This document shows positions 1 to 4,239 of a stretch of DNA of 6,597 nucleotides, one piece after another. Source of the DNA: JAXGPP01 sp964436865. GTDB taxonomy: Bacteria > Planctomycetota > Planctomycetia > Pirellulales > Thermoguttaceae. A program made the translations under genes and the position numbers. Position 1 is the first letter of the stretch; each line of letters opens with the position of its first letter. Below the pieces are notes generated by a model. The model was not told where the DNA came from and ran no database searches. It saw only the letters and a list, made by a program, of their open reading frames with translations. The DNA is taken from positions 1 through 6,597 of the forward strand of contig CAYTFK010000371.1 in NCBI GenBank assembly GCA_964436865.1, given 5' to 3'.

Positions 1-147
1 CCGGGAAGAGCATCCCGCAACAGATCGGCAAGCTCAACGGCGTCCGCCCGCTCAGTCGGCAGCGAGCTAATTGCCGTCGGAAACGCGGAAGATATCAAGC
101 AGCTCGAACAACTCGTCCAGTCGCTCGACGTTACGCCGTCCGAGTAG
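1..147 (+). CDS. C-terminal fragment of an unidentified protein (secretin/NolW-like tail), 5' end outside window
   Basis: The frame ending in TAG at 145-147 reads SELIAVGNAEDIKQLEQLVQ followed by SLDVTPSE at its end. A short strand, an Asn/Ala-Glu-Asp turn and a helix ending in Leu-Asp is the pattern seen in the short N-domains of secretins and related planctomycete proteins, where a 'value-then-index-pair' segment recurs. That resemblance is from memory of the family and is weak. The first ~18 codons in this frame are Ser/Ala/Arg-rich with poor GC at third positions. The frame starting at base 3 reads GKSIPQQIGKLNGVRPLS with mostly G/C third positions. The true protein may therefore switch frame near base 55, through a contig-end sequencing error or a real frameshift. 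The function is not established. The next gene downstream is convergent. Confidence 0.45.
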   Translation, partial: PGRASRNRSASSTASARSVGSELIAVGNAEDIKQLEQLVQSLDVTPSE

Positions 148-232
148 AAGCAAGGAACGGGCGACCACAGCCTGCCCAATGAACCGCTGACTCGACGGCA
201 ACGGCAGCAAACATGTCGGAAAACGCCAGCCC

Positions 233-250
233 AGGGGCATTCATGCCCCT
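233..250 (+). terminator. Stem-loop downstream of the plus-strand gene, possible terminator
   Basis: The arms AGGGGCA and TGCCCCT (233-239 and 244-250) form a perfect 7-bp stem with the 4-nt loop TTCA, followed on the plus strand by TTCTCC. The hairpin lies 85 nt after the stop at 147, which fits a terminator for that gene. The T-tract is poor, so a Rho-independent role is only possible, and a REP-like repeat is the alternative. Confidence 0.4.
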
Positions 251-270
251 TCTCCGCGCCAGCGATTTGG

Positions 271-290
271 CCCCGTGCTTGAGCACGGGG
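271..290 (-). terminator. 20-bp palindrome, hairpin between convergent genes
   Basis: CCCCGTGC (271-278) and GCACGGGG (283-290) are perfect inverted repeats around TTGA. On paper the symmetry extends to 9-bp arms with a 2-nt centre. The hairpin lies 68 bp beyond the toxin stop on the minus strand and 20 bp from the hairpin at 233-250. It could end the toxin-antitoxin transcript or be a REP-type palindrome. There is no U-run on either side, so intrinsic termination is uncertain. Confidence 0.4.
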
Positions 291-358
291 AACCGCACCC
301 GCGCCCACCTCCCCGTTTCGGCTCTCCCTGGCGACGAACGGCTGACCTCGCAACAACA

Positions 359-874
359 CTACCGAAGCGGTTCGATTCTCAGCTTGCGGATTTCGTGCAT
401 CGGCATCAGCAGATGCCGGGGATCGTCGAGCAGAGAACGAAACCCGAACTTCAGGTAGAAACTCCGGGCGGCATCATCCAGTGCATCAGCCTCCACGGCT
501 CGAATGCCAATCTGCTCGGAAATCTGCGCCGCCCGACCGAGCGCGTCCACCAGCAGCAGCGCCTCCAGCCCGTGTCCTTGTTCGCTCAGATCGACCGCCA
601 GTCGGCCGATCAGCACGACCGGTACGTCAAGCCGAGGCAATCCTTTGGCCTCGGCGGCAGGTAGTATGTCGTACACCACCCGGTGCGTGGAGATCGCATA
701 ATAACCGACGACCAGCATCTCGTCCCGCCGCGTCGCGACGAACGTGCGCGAGAGGTCACGGCGGTCGAATTGGCCTGCTCGATCCTTGAGCCACTCGTTG
801 AGCGCCGGTTGGCCGCAGTCAAACCGCGAGCGGTCGTGCCCCGTCTCGAGGCGGCGGATGGTCCAAGTCGCCAT
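359..874 (-). CDS. GNAT-family acetyltransferase toxin of a DUF1778/GNAT (TacT/AtaT/KacT-type) toxin-antitoxin system
   Basis: The 171-residue protein has the usual length for this toxin family. Known members transfer the acetyl group from acetyl-CoA to the amino acid on charged tRNA, which blocks translation. Visible family marks are FDCGQPALNEWL at residues 18-29, SRTFVA at 42-47, VVGYYAIS at 55-62, the core strand and acetyl-CoA loop GRLAVDLSEQGHGLEALLL at 90-108, and SFYLKFGF at 138-145. Tyr140 occupies the place of the catalytic tyrosine of TacT. The acetyl-CoA loop is slightly atypical: Ser97 stands where Arg or Gln is usual, and Glu104 where a third Gly is common. The start is fixed by a TGATG junction in which the last A of the antitoxin stop is the first A of this ATG, so translation is probably coupled. 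The reading frame is intact, and activity is likely but not shown. The specific tRNA target cannot be read from the sequence. Confidence 0.9.
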   Translation of the reverse strand: MATWTIRRLETGHDRSRFDCGQPALNEWLKDRAGQFDRRDLSRTFVATRRDEMLVVGYYAISTHRVVYDILPAAEAKGLPRLDVPVVLIGRLAVDLSEQGHGLEALLLVDALGRAAQISEQIGIRAVEADALDDAARSFYLKFGFRSLLDDPRHLLMPMHEIRKLRIEPLR

Positions 875-1152
875 CAGCCAACCTGCTTCTTGTACCGCTT
901 TGCCGCCTTCACCAGAGCGTCGTTCGGTTGGCTCGACTCGTCATCCAGTATCGCCACGAAGCGTTGCCGGTCCCGCTCGCTGAGGCGCGTGACCTGCTGA
1001 TCGTGAAGTATCTTACGGGCGGTCTGCACCAGGGTTGAAATGGCGAAATCGCTGACCGACTGGCCCATCTCGGCCGCAGCGTCCTCAATCGTCTTTTTCA
1101 GATCGCCGCTCAGCCGGAAGTTGATCCGCGCATCACTCTTGCCTGTCGCCAT
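874..1152 (-). CDS. DUF1778 ribbon-helix-helix antitoxin (TacA/AtaR/KacA-type)
   Basis: The 92-residue protein starts MATGKSDARINFRLSG. Residues 7-49 form the ribbon-helix-helix DNA-binding part: the strand DARINFRLS, then the helix DLKKTIEDAAAEMG, then QSVSDFAISTLVQTARKIL. The C-terminal part, LSERDRQRFVAILDD at 57-71 plus the Lys-rich tail VKAAKRYKKQ, matches the segment that in known pairs wraps over the GNAT toxin and blocks its active site. Known relatives also repress their own promoter together with the toxin. The start at 1152 is chosen for three reasons: a GGGGAGGG ribosome binding site lies 7 nt upstream, conserved sequence begins right after it, and the longer TTG-start version at 1182 would leave almost no leader after the predicted promoter. 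The stop overlaps the toxin start by one base (TGATG). Confidence 0.92.
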   Translation of the reverse strand: MATGKSDARINFRLSGDLKKTIEDAAAEMGQSVSDFAISTLVQTARKILHDQQVTRLSERDRQRFVAILDDESSQPNDALVKAAKRYKKQVG

Positions 1153-1159
1153 CGCAAAA

Positions 1160-1167
1160 CCCTCCCC
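1160..1167 (-). promoter_or_regulatory. Ribosome binding site of the antitoxin gene
   Basis: The minus strand reads GGGGAGGG, then seven bases, then the ATG at 1152. This is the clearest Shine-Dalgarno match in the window and decides the antitoxin start at 1152 over the upstream TTG at 1182. Confidence 0.7.
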
Positions 1168-1192
1168 GCAAGCGTGTGGCAATCTTACGCCA

Positions 1193-1221
1193 ATTGTACG
1201 TCAATTTGACTCACATATCAA
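1193..1221 (-). promoter_or_regulatory. Sigma-70-type promoter of the toxin-antitoxin operon with a palindromic candidate operator
   Basis: On the minus strand, TTGATA (1221-1216) and TACAAT (1198-1193) are separated by exactly 17 bp. The expected transcript start is near 1186, about 34 nt before the antitoxin ATG. The spacer contains the perfect 11-bp palindrome GTCAATTTGAC (1200-1210). That position suits repression by the ribbon-helix-helix antitoxin, as in known DUF1778/GNAT pairs. The operator role is inferred from position and symmetry alone. Confidence 0.65.
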
Positions 1222-1320
1222 GACACCCTTGTTGGCCGACAGAGGCGGACAATCGTTAAACGCGTCCCAAAGAGGCGGGAGCCGAGGCCCTCTCAGTAGC
1301 GGCGAACCAATTACTGTCGC

Positions 1321-1376
1321 CTTTCGCTCTGCGAAAGCAGCGTCCTTTCGCCGAACCAAAGTCAATAATGCGAAAG
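1321..1376. repeat. Cluster of alternating CTTTCGC / GCGAAAG heptamers
   Basis: CTTTCGC occurs at 1321-1327 and 1345-1351, and its complement GCGAAAG at 1331-1337 and 1370-1376. A related TCTTTCG lies at 1381-1387. The first pair makes a perfect 7-bp stem with loop TCT, and the second pair could make a longer-looped stem. The arrangement resembles paired REP hairpins and lies about 115 bp from a RAYT remnant, the protein class that mobilises REP elements. With only one cluster in the window, the REP assignment is a guess. Confidence 0.4.
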
Positions 1377-1489
1377 CCGTTCTTTCGTCGATCCTGAACG
1401 CGGCCGGATCGGCGCATCGCCGGCTCGACCGTAATTGCAGAACAGCCGAATTCCGCCGACACGATACTTATGTTTGGTAAACAGGGAAG

Positions 1490-1693
1490 CTTCCGCGGCC
1501 GGCCTGCCTTCTGCGGCCGCAAAACCCGCCCGACCATGTGCTCCACACGTTCGACAAATGCCTTGCTGCCCAACGGCCGACCCGTGCGGCTGTGCTCGCC
1601 CAACTCGCGAAGTTCCTCCTCGCCCAGCCCACTGTTGAGCAGCGCCCGCCAATCAGCAACCATCACCAGCAGCAGCGGCACCACGTTGATCAG
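1490..1693 (-). pseudogene. C-terminal stump of a REP-associated tyrosine transposase (RAYT, TnpA_REP)
   Basis: The minus-strand frame reads LINVVPLLLVMVADWRALL, then GEEELRELGEHSRTGRPLGS, then KAFVERVEHMVGRVLRPQKA and GRPRK. The segments DWRALL, RTGRPLGS-x-AFVER and LRP-x-K-x-GRPRK are the standard C-terminal tail of planctomycete and proteobacterial RAYT proteins, which are Y1 single-strand transposases related to IS200/IS605 TnpA. The catalytic His-x-His and Tyr lie in the missing N-terminal part, so this is an inactive relic. Upstream of about 1693 the homology stops and other sequence begins. Downstream of GRPRK the frame stays open to 1256, but that extension (LPCLPNISIVSAEF onward) is not recognisable protein, so the original stop has probably been lost. 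The family call is firm and the boundaries are approximate. Confidence 0.75.
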
Positions 1694-1865
1694 AAATCCT
1701 CCGTATTCTGAACCGCGACGAGACGCGCATCTCGGACGCCGCCATCCCGACGCTCAAGGCGACGGGGCATTTCGGGTCCACCTCCCTCCGCGGCACGAAG
1801 TTGAGCCCGCGCGCTGGAAGAACTTCGGCTCGCCCTTCCTCACGTCTGAATCCGCGCCGACATCG
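1690..1865 (+). pseudogene. Degraded coding relic of unknown identity with an apparent frame switch
   Basis: From 1693 the plus strand reads EILRILNRDETRISDAAIPT and then LKATGHFGSTSLRGTK. Between 1708 and 1800, 30 of 31 codons end in G or C, a strong coding-like bias for GC-rich DNA. After about 1800 that frame turns Arg/Ser-rich, while the frame shifted by one base reads EPARWKNFGSPFLTSESAPT with the same high GC at third positions to about 1845. This suggests one ancestral frame broken by a 1-base indel. I do not recognise the family. There is no clear start codon, and the relic abuts the RAYT stump directly. The minus-strand frame sharing the same third positions (…NFVPRREVDPKCPVALSVG…) cannot be excluded as the real one. 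Confidence 0.35.
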
Positions 1866-2229
1866 CACCGCCGGCCTAACCGCCAGACAAGCCCGCAGTC
1901 GCTCCCCTCTTGCAGCAAGGCGCGTAATCGGACCCGGGGACCAAACAAGCGGCCATGAACAGCCCCGCGCTGCCAGCAACGTACTCCTCACGCTCCGCCG
2001 TGAGGTTCCTTCGTGGCCGGTTCCGCGCGAGGCTCACGCGGAGCGCGCGTAGTACAAACGCGGTCCTCCTCGCCTTTCGTCTTCTCGTGACCCTCTTCCG
2101 GTGCGTCTTCACTCCGAGGCGACCGAGTCCCGGCTGCCGCGTCGTATCGTCTCTGCCCTCACTTCGCCGTTCCTCGCGACCCCCTCCAGAAACCCCGAAA
2201 AAACCGCCCCTCTGCGGCCGGATTCACTA
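1866..2229. other. Gene-poor stretch with one short hairpin
   Basis: All short open frames here are Arg/Ser/Pro-rich and look non-coding. The only clear structure is a hairpin at 1986-2005, with CCTCACG and CGTGAGG around CTCCGC. The hairpin's GCTCCGC (1992-1998) recurs inverted as GCGGAGC at 2038-2044. Nothing else is supportable. Confidence 0.5.
1986..2005. repeat. 7-bp inverted repeat (hairpin)
   Basis: CCTCACG (1986-1992) and CGTGAGG (1999-2005) form a perfect 7-bp stem with a 6-nt loop. The role is unknown, with a REP-like element or a degraded terminator as possibilities. Confidence 0.35.
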
Positions 2230-2259
2230 TTGACAAAAATACATGCACACTAGTATACT
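2230..2259 (+). promoter_or_regulatory. Near-consensus sigma-70 promoter with no gene behind it
   Basis: TTGACA (2230-2235) matches the -35 consensus exactly. TATACT (2254-2259) differs from the -10 consensus at one base. The spacer is 18 bp. The site lies in a small AT-rich island within GC-rich DNA. The transcript would start near 2266 on the plus strand and run into about 600 bp with no believable protein-coding gene. Confidence 0.6.
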
Positions 2260-2263
2260 TAAC

Positions 2264-2290
2264 GCCGGCGACGAAACTCCGTCCGCCGGC
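2264..2290 (+). ncRNA. Strong hairpin at the expected start of the orphan transcript
   Basis: GCCGGCGACG (2264-2273) pairs with CGT-C-CGCCGGC (2280-2290), giving a 10-bp stem with one bulged C and the loop AAACTC. It begins at the expected transcript start of the promoter at 2230-2259, so it would be a 5' hairpin of a non-coding RNA or leader, or alternatively an operator just after the promoter. No RNA family is recognised, so calling it RNA is an inference. Confidence 0.35.
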
Positions 2291-2460
2291 ATGGGCAGCC
2301 GCCCGATAACTCGGGCCCGGCCCGTGTTCGCTCTTTCACAATTCGACCCCATTACAACGCGTCTGCCGGCGCGTGCGCCCATTCCCTGCGCCCGCCGCTG
2401 GCTCGCTGGACGACGATTCTGTGCAAGCCGCCGACGGGTAGAATTCGCGCGATGTGCAAC

Positions 2461-2478
2461 ACGTACCTCGCAGTACGT
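2461..2478. repeat. Short inverted repeat (hairpin)
   Basis: ACGTAC (2461-2466) and GTACGT (2473-2478) form a 6-bp stem around CTCGCA, immediately before direct-repeat copy A. The role is unknown. Confidence 0.3.
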
Positions 2479-2482
2479 ACCA

Positions 2483-2563
2483 ACTTGCGCTCGCGCGCTC
2501 GGTGCGAAATTCCTTACTCCCTTGCACTTAGCGCCACGCCCCGCGACGCACGAAACGGAACAC
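2483..2563. repeat. Diverged direct repeat, copy A
   Basis: This segment aligns with 2762-2843 at an offset of 279 bp. The two share ACTTGCGC at the left end. They also share a core of 29 bases in which 27 are identical: TTGCACTT, two differing bases, then CGCCACGCCCCGCGACGCA. The right part is weaker and ends in a shared CAC after a 1-base indel. The minus strand of both copies reads similar peptide (RRGAWR-x-VQ), but copy A carries a stop there. Non-coding repeat is the likelier reading. Confidence 0.55.
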
Positions 2564-2570
2564 TGCGTTT

Positions 2571-2594
2571 ATTGTTGCGCATCGATGCAACAAT
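2571..2594. repeat. AT-rich hairpin enclosing a 10-bp palindrome
   Basis: ATTGTTGC (2571-2578) and GCAACAAT (2587-2594) form a perfect 8-bp stem around GCATCGAT. The alternative pairing GCATCGATGC (2579-2588) is itself a perfect palindrome. The hairpin lies just after direct-repeat copy A and has no counterpart after copy B. It could be a protein-binding site or an RNA hairpin. Confidence 0.4.
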
Positions 2595-2761
2595 GTACCA
2601 TCCGCTGTGCGGCCCGATCCCTGCGGCCCTTGAGAACCGTGCCGGGTACCACCGACTGGCGTGCGCCACGACGGCCGACTGGGGACCCTGCCTGCTTCTT
2701 CTTCACCGGCAGCCCCACACCCCTCTACGAACTTCAACACTGAAGCCAAAAGGGTGGAATC

Positions 2762-2843
2762 ACTTGCGCCGAGCCGCGTGGTCCGAAAACCCTTCCCGCA
2801 TTGCACTTGCCGCCACGCCCCGCGACGCATCCAACCGAAACAC
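2762..2843. repeat. Diverged direct repeat, copy B
   Basis: This is the partner of copy A at 2483-2563. The strongest identity is over 2801-2829, and the match also includes ACTTGCGC at 2762-2769. The copy ends just before the 14-bp tandem repeat region. Confidence 0.55.
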
Positions 2844-2859
2844 CCTCAAAGGCGTTTCG
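2836..2859 (-). terminator. Terminator-like hairpin after the cyclase/glycosyltransferase operon
   Basis: On the minus strand, CGAAACGCC (2859-2851) pairs with GGTGTTTCG (2844-2836) through 9 bp including one G-U pair, with the loop TTTGAG. The pairing is complete only in minus-strand RNA; the plus strand has an A-C mismatch. That matches an end-of-operon position about 80 nt after the glycosyltransferase stop. There is no following U-run, so intrinsic termination is not assured. Confidence 0.35.
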
Positions 2860-2870
2860 CTTCGACCTAG

Positions 2871-2954
2871 CCATTGGTCCTTGGTCATTGGTCCTTGGTC
2901 ATTGGTCCTTGGTCATTGGTACTTGGTCACCGGCACTTGCTCATTGGTCATTAG
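2871..2954. repeat. Six-unit 14-bp tandem repeat built from 7-bp half units
   Basis: Units of 14 bp run from 2871 to 2954. The consensus is TCATTGGTCCTTGG, itself two heptads of the form C(A/C)TTGGT. Units 2 and 3 are identical and units 1 and 4 differ from them by one base each. Units 5 and 6 are more diverged. The last unit overlaps the end of the glycosyltransferase gene and encodes its final residues and stop. There are no spacers, so this is not a CRISPR array. Similar ATTGGTC/CTTGGTC heptad arrays occur, from memory, in planctomycete and other GC-rich environmental genomes. Confidence 0.85.
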
Positions 2955-4239
2955 AGCGCAGCTCCCCATACAGCCGCGCCGTCTCCTCGGCCTCGCGCCG
3001 GATCCCGTACCGCTCGTGGATCGCGGCGTGGCCGGCCCGGCCCAGTTCCCGGGTTCGCTCGCGATCAAGGACGAGTTCTTTGATGCAGTCCGCCAGCGAC
3101 CGTGGATCCTGGGGCGTGCAGAGGATCCCAGCGCCGCAGTCGGCAACCATTTCGGGAAACGCGCCGTGGCTCGGCAGCACCACCGGCACGCCGCAGGCCC
3201 AGGCCTCCAGCACAGGCAGCCCCTTGCTCTCGCGGTACACCGTCGGCAGGCTCATCAGGTCCAGCGACCTGAGGAAGGCGATCTTCCCCGCGCGGTCCGG
3301 CTCGCCGCGGTATTCAAACCGCCCGGCCAGCCCAAACTGCCCGAGCATGCCGCGGATTTCTTCCAGGTACGTCTTCTCGGCCGGCGGCAGATAACCGGCT
3401 GCCGCCAGCCGCAGCGGCCCGAGATCGGTCTCTTCCGCCAGGTGCGTAAACGCTTCGGCGAGCAGGTGCAGCCCTTTGTCCGGGCAGATCCGCCCCAGGA
3501 AGCCGATCACAAATTCGCCGTCCTTCGAGCCCGCCGGCCGCATCCCGTACCCGTCCAGATTGAGCCCCGGCCGGATCACCCGGATCCGCTCGCGCTCGAC
3601 GCCGAGATACTGCGACATGAAGTCGGCGAAATAGCCGTTCATCGCCACCAGCGCGTCCAGGTCGCGGCAGCGATCCCGCAGCGCCTCGCGGGCCTGCGAG
3701 TAGTAAGGCTCAACCAGCCGCTCGAGGAAAATGTCTTCACCCGACAGCGAGCAGACCACCGGCACCCGGAGCTCGCGCGCGATCTCGCGCGCCATCCCGG
3801 CCAGCAGTACGTTCGACAGGTGCACGACCTCCGGGCGGAGATCGTCCTTGAGCCAGCAGAGCAGCTTCTCGAGTTCCTTGCCCTGCCGCCCTTCCTCGCC
3901 GCGCAACATCGAGACGGTCAGCTCGCCGAGCGACTCCGGCCGGGTGCTCGTCCCCAGCCTGCCGAGCCAGCGGAGCAACCAGGGCCGGTCCAGCAGGCGG
4001 TCGAGCGCCCACGGCGTGCGGCGAAATAGCCCCACCTTCTGCTGCAGATAGACATTCAGCCCGCCGAACACAATGTGGTCCACGCTCACGCTGTCGTCAT
4101 CGGTCCGGACCGGCGTATATGCGGGCACCAGCAGCGCCTCGTGACCCGCCGACTGTAGCGCCGTCACCAGCGCGTTGGCGTGCATGCAGCTTCCGCAGTA
4201 CATCAGCCCCGCGCCGCTCACCAGGTGCACGACTCTCAT
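2941..4239 (-). CDS. GT4-family glycosyltransferase, downstream partner of the triterpene cyclase
   Basis: The 432-residue protein is predicted to be a retaining GT-B enzyme that transfers a sugar from a nucleotide-activated donor. The N-terminal domain starts MRVVHLVSGAGLMYCGSCMH, with a glycine-rich first loop and a C15-G-S-C18 pair typical of a planctomycete-type GT4 subgroup. It continues with VYLQQKVGLFRRTPW at 63-77 and a likely acceptor-side helical region to about 200. The C-terminal donor domain has GFLGRICPDKGLHLL at 246-260 (Arg250, Lys255 phosphate-contact positions) and the E-x7-E motif YRESKGLPVLEAWACGVPVV at 335-354 (Glu337, Glu345). No signal peptide or membrane span is visible, so it should act on the cytoplasmic face. 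The ATG at 4239 overlaps the cyclase stop (ATGA), indicating coupled translation. A longer in-frame version exists, but its extra residues are shadow translation of the cyclase. The final Asn-Asp-Gln and stop come from the tandem repeat at 2871-2954. Donor and acceptor are unknown; a lipid acceptor is inferred from the neighbour. Confidence 0.88.
   Translation of the reverse strand: MRVVHLVSGAGLMYCGSCMHANALVTALQSAGHEALLVPAYTPVRTDDDSVSVDHIVFGGLNVYLQQKVGLFRRTPWALDRLLDRPWLLRWLGRLGTSTRPESLGELTVSMLRGEEGRQGKELEKLLCWLKDDLRPEVVHLSNVLLAGMAREIARELRVPVVCSLSGEDIFLERLVEPYYSQAREALRDRCRDLDALVAMNGYFADFMSQYLGVERERIRVIRPGLNLDGYGMRPAGSKDGEFVIGFLGRICPDKGLHLLAEAFTHLAEETDLGPLRLAAAGYLPPAEKTYLEEIRGMLGQFGLAGRFEYRGEPDRAGKIAFLRSLDLMSLPTVYRESKGLPVLEAWACGVPVVLPSHGAFPEMVADCGAGILCTPQDPRSLADCIKELVLDRERTRELGRAGHAAIHERYGIRREAEETARLYGELRSNDQ

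Larger units (their letters stand above)
2291..2870. other. Intergenic region without a credible gene; contains repeats and hairpins
   Basis: Several open frames cross this stretch, but none shows a recognisable family, a ribosome binding site or consistent codon bias. The structures present are listed separately: hairpins at 2461-2478 and 2571-2594, a diverged direct repeat (2483-2563 and 2762-2843), and a terminator-like hairpin at 2836-2859. Confidence 0.55.

Noticed and set aside
22..35. AGATCGG near the left contig end, as in the TruSeq adapter
   Set aside because: The match stops after seven bases (AGATCGGCAAGC instead of AGATCGGAAGAGC) and the sequence continues as coding DNA, so it is coincidence.
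1040..1480. Plus-strand frame across the antitoxin and its promoter
   Set aside because: It is antisense to the well-supported antitoxin and runs through the promoter and repeat DNA with no family features.
1256..1489. Continuation of the RAYT frame past GRPRK to the stop at 1256
   Set aside because: The extension has no similarity to known RAYT tails and overlaps the heptamer repeat cluster. It is probably read-through of lost-stop, non-coding DNA.
2243..2743. Plus-strand open frame just after the orphan promoter
   Set aside because: Its ATG lies between the -35 and -10 boxes, so it would not be in the transcript. The translation is Arg/Ala/Cys-rich with no recognisable family.
2871..2954. 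Possible CRISPR array
   Set aside because: The units are contiguous 14-bp repeats without spacers, and no cas gene is present.
2452..4029. Long plus-strand open frame of 525 codons
   Set aside because: From 2941 on it is antisense to the glycosyltransferase, which has clear GT4 motifs. Its first part is a translation of the intergenic repeats, including the heptad array (SLVIGPWSLVLGHW). It has no family features of its own.
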